Below are positions 8,096-18,500 of a stretch of 26,884 nucleotides of DNA, piece after piece. The stretch covers positions 1 through 26,884 of the forward strand of contig CAYYJM010000056.1 of the NCBI GenBank assembly GCA_964471755.1, written 5' to 3'. Under the pieces are notes generated by a model that had not been told where the DNA came from, did not search any database, and saw only the letters and a list, made by a program, of their open reading frames with translations. Each line of letters starts with the position of its first letter. Positions within the stretch are counted from its first letter, which is position 1. Source of the stretch: CAYYJM01 sp964471755. Lineage in GTDB: Bacteria > Planctomycetota > Planctomycetia > Gemmatales > Gemmataceae. Position numbers and translations under genes: made by a program.

Positions 8096-9529
8096 ATGAC
8101 CGGCCATGACCATCCGCATGCTTTCGCCGCTCTGCTGCCGCGTGTTCACGAGGGCCTTACCCTGGCCTCACGCCGCAACTTCCTCAAGGCCGGCCTCGCA
8201 GGTCTTGCCGGATTGTCGCTACCGCACCTGCTCCAACAGCGTGCGACGGCCGGTTCCTCGGCAAAAAAACGCAAGGCCGTCATCCTCCTCTGGATGGCAG
8301 GCGGGCCGAGCCACATCGACACGTGGGACCCGAAGCCGAACCGCCCACCCGAGAATCGCGGACCGTTCGCCGTCATTCCCACGCGCGTGCCGGGCACCCT
8401 CGTCTGTGAACACCTGCCGAAGCAGGCCGCCATGATGGACCGCTTCACCCTCATCCGGTCGATGGACTCGCGCGGCAGCAACCACGAACCGAACACGGTG
8501 ATGCAGACCGGCAACACCGAGGCGGAACCGCGAACCAATCCGCGAGCGATCACCTATCCGGCCATCGGCTCGATCGTCGCCCGGTATCACGGGGCGAATC
8601 ATCCGACGATGCCGGCTTACGCCGCCTTCCAGAAGTCGCGGTCGCGTCTTGCCTATGCCGGCACCCTCGGCAAGCGGTTCGATCCATTCCTGGCCAACAC
8701 GGCGACTCGGTTACCGATCTACAACCTCGTAGGCGTCGATTCCGGCAAGTTCAGCACGCCGGCCGCCTTCAACCTGCCGATCGATCTACCGCGTGATCGC
8801 CTCGGCGATCGGCGGGCGCTTCTCGGCCAACTCGATTCGCTTCGGGCCGCACTCGATACGTCCGACGCCATCGAGGCGATGGACCGCTCGACGCAGCAGG
8901 CGATGGACCTGCTCGTCGGCCGACGCATGCAGGACGCCCTCGATCTGGATCGCGAACCGCTGGCGATGCGGGAACGCTACGGCAAGCATCTCTGGTGCCA
9001 GCAGACCCTGCTCGCCCGGCGCATGGTCGAGGCCGGCATCGCCTTCGTGACCCTCGACCTGAGCTACCACACGGCGTCCGGCACCTGGGATACGCACGGC
9101 GACAACATCCCGCCCTATGGCGGCATCAGCAAGGGACTCAAGCCGTTGCTCCCGCTGTTCGACCACCTGCTAACGACCCTGGTGGACGATCTGGCCCAGC
9201 GCGGCCTGCTCGATGATACCCTGGTGATCGCCATGGGCGAGTTCGGTCGGACGCCGCAACTCGGCACCCAGGGCAGCACCGATGGCCGAAATCACTGGCC
9301 GTTCGTCTCCTGTGTCTGCCTGGCCGGTGGCGGCCTCAAGCATGGCCAGGTGATCGGTTCGACCGAGAAGGATGGCAGCACGATCGCCACGCGGCCCGTG
9401 CAACCGGCCGATCTGGCGGCGACAATCTTTCGTCACTTCGGCATTCCACTTACGTCGGAATATCTCGACGGCACCGGACGGCCGATTCCGATCGCGTACC
9501 AGGGCCGGGCGATCGAGGAATTGTTTTGA
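8096..9529 (+). CDS. DUF1501 protein, Tat-exported
   Basis: 477-residue DUF1501 protein of the sulfatase/alkaline-phosphatase-like superfamily, very abundant in Planctomycetes. Residues 25-45 form a twin-arginine signal (SRRNFLKAGLAGLAGLSL), predicting export in folded form. The mature part begins with the family hallmark ILLWMAGGPSHIDTWDPK (63-80). Later signatures are GDNIPPYGG, MGEFGRTPQ and GRNHWPF near the C-terminus. DUF1501 genes are usually paired with a DUF1549/DUF1553 cytochrome-like gene; no such partner is seen here. Instead, SGNH and glycosidase-like exported proteins follow on the same strand, suggesting a role in polysaccharide use (inference). The biochemical activity is unknown. 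Confidence 0.92.
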   Translation: MTGHDHPHAFAALLPRVHEGLTLASRRNFLKAGLAGLAGLSLPHLLQQRATAGSSAKKRKAVILLWMAGGPSHIDTWDPKPNRPPENRGPFAVIPTRVPGTLVCEHLPKQAAMMDRFTLIRSMDSRGSNHEPNTVMQTGNTEAEPRTNPRAITYPAIGSIVARYHGANHPTMPAYAAFQKSRSRLAYAGTLGKRFDPFLANTATRLPIYNLVGVDSGKFSTPAAFNLPIDLPRDRLGDRRALLGQLDSLRAALDTSDAIEAMDRSTQQAMDLLVGRRMQDALDLDREPLAMRERYGKHLWCQQTLLARRMVEAGIAFVTLDLSYHTASGTWDTHGDNIPPYGGISKGLKPLLPLFDHLLTTLVDDLAQRGLLDDTLVIAMGEFGRTPQLGTQGSTDGRNHWPFVSCVCLAGGGLKHGQVIGSTEKDGSTIATRPVQPADLAATIFRHFGIPLTSEYLDGTGRPIPIAYQGRAIEELF

Positions 9530-9586
9530 CTCCGGTCGCCGCCAGGCAGGCGACTCCTATCGAGAACGTCACGAGGTCATTCATCC

Positions 9587-10264
9587 ATGCGCTGTTCGCT
9601 CTTGATCCTCCTGTTGGTCCTGTCCACGGCTCTCGCTCAGACCGTAACCCAACGACAACCGAAGGCCGATCCCTCACTGGTCCGCATCGAGGACAAACCG
9701 GGCCTGCCGCGCGTGCTGATCATCGGCGATTCCATCTCGATCGGTTACACGCTGCCGGTTCGCAAATTGCTCGACGGCAAGGCGAACGTCCACCGCATTC
9801 CGGAGAACGGTGGACCGACGACGACCGGCGTCGCCCGGATCGACCGGTGGCTCGGTGACGGCAAGTGGGACGTGATTCACTTCAACTGGGGCCTGCACGA
9901 CATCAAGCGGGACGCCGAAGGTAAACTTCAGGTTCCGCCCGAAGCGTACGAGAAGAATCTGCGTGAACTGGTCGCTCGGCTGAAGAAAACCAACGCGAAG
10001 CTCATCTGGTGCAGCACGACTCCGGTGCCAAACGCGAAGGTGTCGCCGGTGCGCAAGAGCGAGGACGTCGTCCGGTACAATACCATCGCGAAGAAGATCA
10101 TGGATGAAAACGGAATCGCCATCGACGATCTGTACACCTTCGCGCTGCCGAAACTGACGAAGATCCAGCGCAAAGCCAACGTCCACTTCACGCCGGAAGG
10201 CTCGGACGCTCTGGCCGAGAAGGTGGTGGAAAGTATTCGCAAGGCCCTTCCCGTGAGCAAGTGA
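9587..10264 (+). CDS. Secreted SGNH/GDSL-type hydrolase
   Basis: 225-residue SGNH-fold protein, probably an esterase acting on acylated carbohydrates. Residues 1-17 form a Sec signal peptide (MRCSLLILLLVLSTALA, cleavage before Q18). Block I is GDSISIGY with nucleophile S49. The block III region reads NWGLHD (100-105), a variant of GxND common in this planctomycete-type subfamily. Block V is NVHFTPEGS with catalytic H200. The usual DxxH aspartate position is A197, so the standard Ser-Asp-His triad looks incomplete. A modest GAGGT lies 9 bases before the ATG. It is separated by 15 bases from the downstream glycosidase-like gene and is very likely cotranscribed with it. Confidence 0.87.
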   Translation: MRCSLLILLLVLSTALAQTVTQRQPKADPSLVRIEDKPGLPRVLIIGDSISIGYTLPVRKLLDGKANVHRIPENGGPTTTGVARIDRWLGDGKWDVIHFNWGLHDIKRDAEGKLQVPPEAYEKNLRELVARLKKTNAKLIWCSTTPVPNAKVSPVRKSEDVVRYNTIAKKIMDENGIAIDDLYTFALPKLTKIQRKANVHFTPEGSDALAEKVVESIRKALPVSK

Positions 10265-10279
10265 ACGAGGAGTCTACCC

Positions 10280-12823
10280 GTGGTGCGTGCTGGTCTTTGC
10301 TCTCTGATGGTCGTTGCGGCCGTGGTAATGGCGCAGACGACTCCGCCGCTCAAACCTGCCGATGCGCCGTTGTTCCAGGTTCGCGGCCGGGTCGTGTCGC
10401 AGCAGGGCAAGCCGCCGACCGGGAAGAAATTTACCTTCCGCATCTCGACCGCGAAGGCGGTCACGGCCGAGGCCGACAGTTGGAGCGACTGGCTCACCTT
10501 CGGCGCGGACCAACGGACGGCCACACTCAAGGGATATCCGGCCATCTACCTCAAGGGGTATCCGGTCGTCACGTCGGTTTCCGTCTCGGGCATGATCGAT
10601 CCCACGGTCGTTGAGATCGAAGTCAAGTTCACGGAAGGCGGCGAACCGATCAAACTCTCCGGCGAGTTGTTTGGTCCGTCGCTCGGGTTGATTCTCTGGC
10701 GTGAGGCCGGCAAGGCGCGTGTTGACACGATGGCCGGCTATAATCGCCGCTACTGGAAGGTACTCGACGGCGTGAAGCTGGATGAATCGAAGCGTCCAAA
10801 ACTGTTCCCGATCGTCGAGCGTTTCATCGGTGGCGACAAGGACCGCCGGGCCTGGAAGGAAGGGATCGAACAACTCTCCCGCGCCGGATTCAGCGCGATC
10901 ATGCTCCCGGCCCAGAAAGAGATCCGCGATCTGTCGCTTTCCGTCGGATTGGAGCGCACGGCGTGGGCCGTCTACAGTCCGCCGGGGTATGCCTTCGGGT
11001 TTGATCCGAAGCACACGCCGAAGAGCCTGGACGACTGGGCCGAAAAGATCGCCAAACCGTACCTCGATGCCGGTTACGCCCGGCAGGACATGGCTCTGTT
11101 CGCCATGTCCGACGAACCCGGTTGGTACTATCCAAGGATGTTGACCACGCTGGAGAAGACGCCAGCCGCGATGGTTCGATTTCGAGAGTATTTGAAACGT
11201 CAGAATCTCACGCCCCGGGATGTTGGATCCAGTTCGTGGGACGAGGTGAATCCAATCGGTCGAAGCAAGGCCGGCGACCTGGCCTCGCGGCGTCTCTTCT
11301 ACTGGACCATGCGGTTCTTCTCGCACGACTCCGCGAAGTATTTTGCCGACTCGACCCGGGCGTTGGAAAAGGCATTTACTCCGGGCATGCCGATCCTGAC
11401 CAACTGGAACTTTTTCGCCGGCCGTCTCTACGTCCCCGGTCCGGTGGCGAACAATCCGGACAAGATGAGCCCCGACGCGGCGATGGGCGGTCAGGACTGG
11501 CTCGAGTTCGGCAAACTCCGTGGCGGCACGATGCTCTGGACGGAGGACTGGTTCGGCGACAACAAGGCGTATCAGTGGTCGTACTACTGCTCGCACCTGC
11601 GCTGCGCCGCCGAGAAGAGCGGCGTGCAGTTCGGCGGCTACGTCATTCCGCGCACGGCCGGCGACCGAACCGATGGTATCCTGCAAAAAATTCTCTGTGT
11701 CGTTGGTTCGGGCGGCAAGGCGATCAAGTATTTCGTCTTCGGCCCCGAATACAACTTCCCGGGCAACTGCTACTCGGAGAAGGCCCAGGTTCTGCCGAAG
11801 ATGGCCGAAGCCCATCAAATGATCGGAGCGGCCGAGAGTCTGCTCTGGCCGGGCAAACGGCCCGCGCCGCAGGTCGGCATCGTTCATCCACGCAGTGCCC
11901 AGTTGTGGGACGCGAAGGATCAAAAGATCGCGAAGGGCCTCAGTGACGCGACCAACAACAATCTCAACGGCTCGACGGTGGATTACCTCGCCGAGGTGTT
12001 CAATCTGTATCTCGCCCTGCAACATGCCAACATCCCTGCCGATCTTGTCGATGAAGATGACCTGTCACCGGAGGGACTGAAGCGCTATCGCGTGCTGTAT
12101 GTCACGTCGCCGAACATCCCCGCCGAGCGACAGGCTGGCCTGGCGGCGTGGGTCAAGGCCGGCGGCACGCTCGTCACCGTCGCCGGGGCCGGTCAATTCG
12201 ATCGCTACGACGATCCATGTCCGACCCTGACCCAGGCGACCGGCATTCGCGAGAAGGTGCGATCCCGCCTGCTCGTACCGAACACCCTGGCCCTGAAGGA
12301 AGCCGCACGGATCGATGGCGACGCCGGCCTCGTCGCCGTTGGTTCCGTGAGCCAGATCGATGAGAAACAGGATGGCGTTGAGCTGCGTTTTCAGGATGGT
12401 CGGCCCGCCCTGATCGAGCGAACCGTCGGCAAGGGCAAGATCGTCCACTTCCCGTGGTTTCCGGGCCTGTCCTACTGGCATTCCACCCGTCAGACGAAGG
12501 ATCGACTCCCGGTCGGATTCAACGAACGCATCCGTGAGTTGATCGCCTCGCCCACGAAGACGGCCGGAGTGATTCCGCCGGTGCGAATCGATGCGAAGAT
12601 GGTCGAAACGCCGGTGTTGGTTTCCAACAATGGCGCAGCGATCACCCTGCTGAACTGGCGCGGCGAGGCGTTGGAAAAGACAACGCTCACGGTGCGAGTC
12701 CCGTTTTCCGTTCGTGAGGCGACCAGCGTGAAGCAGGGCAAACTGGCGTTCACCCGAGTCGGCGAGGACGTGGTGTTGACTCTCCCGCTCGGTGCGGCAG
12801 ATATCGTATTGCTTCGACCATGA
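10280..12823 (+). CDS. Secreted glycosidase-like protein (GH42-like architecture)
   Basis: 847-residue exported protein starting at GTG 10280, with a GAGGAG-like site upstream. Residues 1-18 are a signal peptide (LCSLMVVAAVVMA-Q). Residues about 20-165 look like a beta-sandwich. A long alpha/beta region (about 170-540) resembles a TIM barrel of the GH-A type, with candidate catalytic carboxylates E279 (FAMSDEPGW) and E422 (LWTEDWFGD). Residues about 555-690 (ANIPADLVDEDDLSPEGLKRY, then KAGGTLVTVAGAG) look like the flavodoxin-like trimerisation domain of GH42 beta-galactosidases. The C-terminus is beta-rich. I do not recognise the exact family, so substrate and catalytic residues are inferred. 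The 15-base gap after the SGNH gene suggests joint action on a decorated polysaccharide. Confidence 0.75.
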   Translation: MVRAGLCSLMVVAAVVMAQTTPPLKPADAPLFQVRGRVVSQQGKPPTGKKFTFRISTAKAVTAEADSWSDWLTFGADQRTATLKGYPAIYLKGYPVVTSVSVSGMIDPTVVEIEVKFTEGGEPIKLSGELFGPSLGLILWREAGKARVDTMAGYNRRYWKVLDGVKLDESKRPKLFPIVERFIGGDKDRRAWKEGIEQLSRAGFSAIMLPAQKEIRDLSLSVGLERTAWAVYSPPGYAFGFDPKHTPKSLDDWAEKIAKPYLDAGYARQDMALFAMSDEPGWYYPRMLTTLEKTPAAMVRFREYLKRQNLTPRDVGSSSWDEVNPIGRSKAGDLASRRLFYWTMRFFSHDSAKYFADSTRALEKAFTPGMPILTNWNFFAGRLYVPGPVANNPDKMSPDAAMGGQDWLEFGKLRGGTMLWTEDWFGDNKAYQWSYYCSHLRCAAEKSGVQFGGYVIPRTAGDRTDGILQKILCVVGSGGKAIKYFVFGPEYNFPGNCYSEKAQVLPKMAEAHQMIGAAESLLWPGKRPAPQVGIVHPRSAQLWDAKDQKIAKGLSDATNNNLNGSTVDYLAEVFNLYLALQHANIPADLVDEDDLSPEGLKRYRVLYVTSPNIPAERQAGLAAWVKAGGTLVTVAGAGQFDRYDDPCPTLTQATGIREKVRSRLLVPNTLALKEAARIDGDAGLVAVGSVSQIDEKQDGVELRFQDGRPALIERTVGKGKIVHFPWFPGLSYWHSTRQTKDRLPVGFNERIRELIASPTKTAGVIPPVRIDAKMVETPVLVSNNGAAITLLNWRGEALEKTTLTVRVPFSVREATSVKQGKLAFTRVGEDVVLTLPLGAADIVLLRP

Positions 12824-12857
12824 CGGCCAGTCGCTTTTCTGTCGTGGGGTCGTGACA

Positions 12858-15539
12858 ATGTCAACGTGTCCGGCCTGCTCGAACCACTGTCTGACGTCGG
12901 CCCGCTTTTGCTCCTCCTGCGGAGCGGCCCTGGTCGGACCATCGTTCCCGCCAACGATCGAGTACGTACCGCCGCTACAGGCGGACGGTGCCGTCGGTGC
13001 CGAACGTTTCGCTCCGGGCCAGGTTCTCGCTGGCCGATATCGCGTCGTCGCCCTGCTCGGTGCCGGTGGCATGGGCGAGGTCTACCGCGCCGACGATCTC
13101 ACGCTCGGCCAACAGGTCGCCCTCAAATTCCCGCCGCGTTCCCTGGTCGCCGATCCGGACCAACTCGCTCGCTTCCGCGCCGAGGTTCGCAGTGCGCGCC
13201 AGGTGACCCATCCCAACGTCTGCCGGGTCCACGACATCGGCGAACACCAGGGCCAACCGTTCCTCATCATGGAGTTCATCGACGGTGAGGACCTCGCCAG
13301 TCTGCTCAAACGGGTGGGCCGACTCCCTGAGGAGAAGGCGATCGAGGTCGCTCGACAACTGACCGCTGCTCTGATCGCCGTCCACGAACGGGGGTTGCTT
13401 CATCGCGATCTGAAGCCGGCCAACGTCATGCTCGATGGTCGCGGTCGCGTCCGGTTGACCGACTTCGGCGTCGCCGTTCTGGCTCACGACGCCCACGATG
13501 TCGGTACCGGGACGCCAGCGTACCAGGCCCCGGAGGTGCTGGCCGGGCGTGAAGTCACCGTCGCCAGCGATCTGTTCGCGCTCGGACTGGTTCTCTACGA
13601 GATCTTCACCGGTCGCAAGGCGTATTCGGCGACAACGCGCGGCGATCTGGAGCGGGCTCATGCCGGCGGGCCGCCGTCGAAACCGTCGAGTCACGCGACC
13701 GGGATCGACTCAGGAGTCGAACGGATCATCCTGCGCTGTCTGGCGAATGCTCCGGCGGATCGGCCGCGTTCGGCCATCGAGGTGCTGGCGGCACTGCCGG
13801 GCGGCGATGCTTTGCAGGCGGCCCTCGCCGCAGGGCAGACACCCTCGCCGACGCTGGTGGCCGACTCTGGCGGCACCGGTCGGATTCCCCTCTGGCTGGG
13901 CGGCCTGCTCCTGGCGGCCGTCGTGCTGGGATTGCTGGCGTTCGCCGCATTGTCGGATCGTGCCTCCCTGCACCGCCTCGTCACGCTTCGTGATCCGCAC
14001 TACCTGCGCGGCAAGGCACGCGATCTGCTCGAACAGCTTGGTCACCCCCGCCAACCGGTGGACTGGGTTGAGGGCTACCTGATCGATCCCGTCGCCCAGG
14101 AGGCGGCTCTCACCGCGAGCGACCCGCGCCGGACCCTGGCGATGGATCGACCGGCGGTCCTGGCCTACTGGTATCGGCACAGTCCCTATCGGATCGTCCA
14201 GCGTCTGAGCCCGAACGACATCTCCGGCTATGGAGTGCCGGGCCTGCCCACGGTGGCCGAACCCGATCTGGCCCCTGGCGAGGTCTGCGTCGTGCTGGAC
14301 GGCCTTGGCCGATTGATCGAGTATCACGCTCAGCCCGGCGGCCCCGGAACTCACGATGGGCCGACCGACTGGAGCCGTTTCTTCCAGGCGGCCGGCCTCG
14401 ATCCGATGGCGTTCGACGCGGTGACACCGAACCGCGATCCCGGTGCGCGGGTTTCGGAATGGTCGGCGTTCGAGGGAGACGATCCGTTCCGGTTCGGCTC
14501 CCGCCTCCGCGTCGAGCGAGCAGGTCGCGATGGCCGGGCGGTCTACTTCTGGGTCGGGGACGCTGCTGCCCCGGACACGCCGGATCGGTCCACGATTGGA
14601 GCCGTCCCAGTCGAGGCGGAGGAGCAGGTGTCCGAGTTCATCTACGCCGCCATTCGGCTTCTTGCCCTGACGGTCGGCGGTTGGCTCGCCTGGTGGAACG
14701 TCCGGCGTGGGCAGGCGAACCTGGCCGGGGCGCGATTGATCGCGCTGGTTTTCATGGGAGCGTTTCTCGGCATGTGGATGACGATGGGCCATCACACCCC
14801 GAACCTGGCGGATGAGTGGGCCACTCTCACGCCGGCCGTCGGGGAGGCCGTCCTGAACGCCCTGGTCCTTGGGATCATCTACCTGGCCCTGGAACCGTCA
14901 GTGCGGCGCGTCCGGCCGAGCTGGCTCATCGGCTGGAACCGCCTGCTCGCCGGCCGCTGGAGCGATCCGCTGGTCGGCCGAGACGTCCTCGTCGGCTGTC
15001 TGATCGGCGTCCTGTGGGCGATCCTCATCCCGATTCAGCGTACCCTGCTGCCGGAATGGCTTGGGCAAGCGATCGCTCCCTATTCCGTGTGGATGCCGAC
15101 GCTCAGTCTCAGTCCCATTGGGCCGATTCTCGCCTACGTCTGGTGGGCGCTGCTTTTCTCGCTGCTGAACTTCTTCCTGCTCATGCTCATCTATCTCCCG
15201 ACCCGGTCTTTATCGCTGGCCGTCGTCCTGTGGGCTCTGTTCAAGTTTGGCCAGTGGTCGGGATTGTTCGCCGGCTCGGCACCGATCGGCATGGTCATCC
15301 TCGCGGGGGTACTCGTCGCGCTGTCGCTGTTCACGCTACTGCGCTTTGGACTACTGGTGTTCGTCGTCTTTGGCTTCGTGCGTGATCTGACCACCGACCT
15401 GCCAGTGACACTCGACTGGCAGGCCTGGTACGTCACGGCGGGGATCTGCACGCTCGCCGTCGTGATCGGCCTGGCGGCGTTCGGTTTCGTGACCTGCGCC
15501 ACCTTCGGGGACGATCCGGACGGAACGTCGGTCACTTGA
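12858..15539 (+). CDS. Zinc-ribbon Ser/Thr protein kinase with multi-pass membrane C-terminus
   Basis: 893-residue Hanks-type kinase. Residues 4-21 form a zinc ribbon (C4, C7, C18, C21). The kinase domain spans about 61-320: glycine loop GAGGMGEVY (68-76), K90 (VALKF), C-helix E109, HRDLKPAN with D184 and N189, DFG D202, and PEV at 225-227. A transmembrane helix (about 344-365) leads to an extracytoplasmic domain (about 370-630) I do not recognise. This is followed by about 250 residues with six or more hydrophobic segments. The architecture resembles PknB-like kinases of Acidobacteria and Planctomycetes with large membrane tails. The start at ATG 12858 immediately precedes the zinc ribbon; an in-frame start at 12792 would overlap the upstream gene. 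It converges on the macroglobulin gene with 15 bp between stops. Confidence 0.9.
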   Translation: MSTCPACSNHCLTSARFCSSCGAALVGPSFPPTIEYVPPLQADGAVGAERFAPGQVLAGRYRVVALLGAGGMGEVYRADDLTLGQQVALKFPPRSLVADPDQLARFRAEVRSARQVTHPNVCRVHDIGEHQGQPFLIMEFIDGEDLASLLKRVGRLPEEKAIEVARQLTAALIAVHERGLLHRDLKPANVMLDGRGRVRLTDFGVAVLAHDAHDVGTGTPAYQAPEVLAGREVTVASDLFALGLVLYEIFTGRKAYSATTRGDLERAHAGGPPSKPSSHATGIDSGVERIILRCLANAPADRPRSAIEVLAALPGGDALQAALAAGQTPSPTLVADSGGTGRIPLWLGGLLLAAVVLGLLAFAALSDRASLHRLVTLRDPHYLRGKARDLLEQLGHPRQPVDWVEGYLIDPVAQEAALTASDPRRTLAMDRPAVLAYWYRHSPYRIVQRLSPNDISGYGVPGLPTVAEPDLAPGEVCVVLDGLGRLIEYHAQPGGPGTHDGPTDWSRFFQAAGLDPMAFDAVTPNRDPGARVSEWSAFEGDDPFRFGSRLRVERAGRDGRAVYFWVGDAAAPDTPDRSTIGAVPVEAEEQVSEFIYAAIRLLALTVGGWLAWWNVRRGQANLAGARLIALVFMGAFLGMWMTMGHHTPNLADEWATLTPAVGEAVLNALVLGIIYLALEPSVRRVRPSWLIGWNRLLAGRWSDPLVGRDVLVGCLIGVLWAILIPIQRTLLPEWLGQAIAPYSVWMPTLSLSPIGPILAYVWWALLFSLLNFFLLMLIYLPTRSLSLAVVLWALFKFGQWSGLFAGSAPIGMVILAGVLVALSLFTLLRFGLLVFVVFGFVRDLTTDLPVTLDWQAWYVTAGICTLAVVIGLAAFGFVTCATFGDDPDGTSVT

Positions 15540-15554
15540 ACTCCTCCGCGACTG

Positions 15555-18500
15555 TCACCGTTCCGTCACCCGCAACCGCGTCGGAGTGCCGAACGCCTCG
15601 CGTGACGGATCGTAATACTCGTACACCCGACCGCCCGGTGCCTGGGTATCGACCACCTGCACCGCCTCCAGGCTGTACGGCAGTTCCAGGCTCGCCTTCC
15701 TCGGCATCTCACGCAGGTAGACCACGACTCGGTTCCCCTCGACCTGATACCGCGCGATCAGGTTCTTCTGGACCAGGTCGGCGAAGTCCTCGCTCCGGAC
15801 GCGGAAGCCGCCCGGAACCGGCACCTCGACCAGCAGCATCGCCGCCGCCCGGTCTGGGCCGTTCGTCACCCGAACCTTCGCCGCGATCGTGCCGCCACGC
15901 TTCACCTCCGTCTGACCATACTCGACGGCCAGGGCCAGCGGGGCGTTCGCCTGGTCACGCTCGCCAGGAACGTGATAGCGGTACGTCACCTGGAAGCCGG
16001 CTCCCGTCTTCGTCGGCTCGCTCACCTCCAGCGCCTGCTTGCCAGCCTTGAGATGCGCCGTCAGGTCGATCCACTGCATGACCTCGGCCTTGTCCTTCGG
16101 CACACGGATCGTCTGGGTGTGGTCGCCGAGCTTGACGAGGATCTCGCGATCCTTCGGCTCCTCGGCTTCACTGGCCGAGGCGGCGAGCAGTGCCCGCAGA
16201 CTCAGCACCGTTGCCTGGGTCGAGTGCCAGGTGCCCTGACGGTCCTTCTGGGCGACGAGCCAGGCCAGGGCCTGCCGGACCTTCTCGGGGGCCTTCTTGC
16301 CCTGGATCAGGGCGATCGTCGCCAGGGCTGTCGTCTCGATGTCACCGGCCTGCCCCGCGCCGTGGAACGTCGTCCGCTCATCGCGCCGCAGCTCCCAGTA
16401 CGCCTGGCCGGCTGGGCCGTCGATGGCCTCCAGCGCGAGCCGCTCCAGGTACGGAGTGGCGGCACTGCCCGACGGGTCGAGAGCGAGCAGGGCGTTGGCC
16501 ACCAGGGCGAGCGTGTTCGGGTTGCCGATCAGATCCGGCCGATGGTTCAGCAGGAAGTCGCGCGTCAGGGCCGCGGAGTGGTCCTCCCGGCCCCCGGCGA
16601 AGACAGCCCAGGCGACGTACGCCGTCGTGGCCAACTTCGCGCCGCCGCCGGTTGGATCTTCGTGCAGCCCGGCGCGGTCGCTCGACCACGAGCCATCGCC
16701 GTTGCGCTTGCCGAGAATCCATTGCCGGGTCCGCTCGATCAGGCGCGGATCGACCTCGTGGACGCGGGCCATGTCCTCGAACTCCATCAGGCCGTAGGCC
16801 GACAGGGTCAGGTTCGCCGGCGGTCGGCCGAACCAGTCGAAGCCGCCACCAGACACCTCGAAGCCGACCAGCCGTTGATAGCCCAGCGCGATGTAGTGCC
16901 GGGCCTTGGCCGCGATCTCCGGCCGATCCTGCCGCGTTCGCCGCAAATAATCCAGGGCCAGGACGTTCGGGTACGTCGTCGAGGACGTCTGCTCGAAGCA
17001 GCCGTACGGCATCCGGAAGATGTTGTCGAGCCCCTCGACGACCTGGCTGAAGCGCGACGGATAGACCTTGACGATCAGGCGAGCGCTGCTGTCGATGGCG
17101 TTGTCCGGCAGATTGATTGCCGTGGTGTAGGGTGTCTCCAGGCTGCCGCTGGCGGTCAGGTCGATCGGTCGGCCGTCGGGCAAGACCTCGATCGGCCGAC
17201 GGATGGCGTCGGCGACCTCACCGGCGACGGCGCTCACCTCGAGTTGCCGCGTGCCGGCCTTGCGGACGGCGATCCGGTACGTCACCGCCTTGACCTCACC
17301 CGGCTGGATCGTCACCTTCTGCTCCGTGTCGCCGGCGACCAACTCGTACCAGTCGGCCGGCTCCAGCTTCAGCGTCACCGTCTGGGCCTTGTCGAGATAG
17401 CTGGAGACGACGACGGGAATGGACACCTGATCGTTCCGCGTCAGCGACACCGGCAGGTTGAAATCGACGAAGAACGGCTGGAAGACCCGCAGCGGCATCT
17501 GGCTCGCGCCGAGCCGTCCTCGGGCATCGACGGCGCTGGCGGAGATGCGCCAGGTGGTGATCGAATCGGCCAGCGGCAGGGTGAGCGTCGCCTCGCCCTT
17601 CTCGTTGGTGACGAGTTCCGGCCGCCACAGGAGCGTCTCGGGGAAGTAATCGCGGACACGCGGCGAGCCGATCTCGTCAGGGCCTCGCATCGCATCGGTC
17701 GCATCGAAGAGCATCGTTTCCTTGCTCGCCGGTGCCATGTCGCTCACGGCCATGCCGACCGCCTCGAACGTCGCTTCACGAGCAGACGGAACCGTCAGCA
17801 TCAGGACGAGGAACAACGGCACGGCGAGCAGGGCGAAGCCAGCGTGCAGGGCGATCGCCTCGCGCACCGGCATGAAGATCCACAGCGACGAGTACGCCAG
17901 GCCGACGCCGATCAGGCCGAGGACGAGCCAGCCGGTGAAGAGCCACGACATCGCCGTCTTCTGGAGCCGGGCCACCTGCTGGACCTTGTCGCGAAAGCTG
18001 GTCGCCTCCAGCGACAGCAGACCGAGACTGTCGGATTGCGTTGGCTTGACCCTATCGTCGTCATCCGGTTCAAAGCCACGCTCGGACAACTCGAATCGGT
18101 TGGCCCGAGCGCCGCCGACCGCGCCGCCCGGCAGGGCGGTTCGAGCGGTCACGCTGAAGACAGCCTGCTCCCGTGCGCGGACATTATTCCCCTGCTGGCC
18201 CGGAGCGGCGGGCGTCCACTGATACCGCGTCGTCACCGCCTCCAGAGCCTTCGGGTCGAGCGTGAAGTAGCTACGTTCGCTGCCCGGCTTGAGTGGCAGC
18301 ATCGCGTAGACGGCCTCGTCCACGCCGGCCAGGCTCAGGGCCCCGACGACCGGCTTGCCGTCGGCGGTCAGTCTAAACTCCAACGTTGCCTCCTCGCCCG
18401 GCCGATACTCGACATGGTCGAAGTTCGTCACGCACCACATCTCAACCTTCAGTTCGCCGGCCGGCAGTACCTGGACGAGACGCGTCTTCTGCAAGGCCAG

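Noticed and set aside
10274..12025. 583-codon minus-strand open frame opposite the glycosidase-like gene
   Set aside because: Shadow frame. The plus strand has a signal peptide, a close operon partner and domain-like features.
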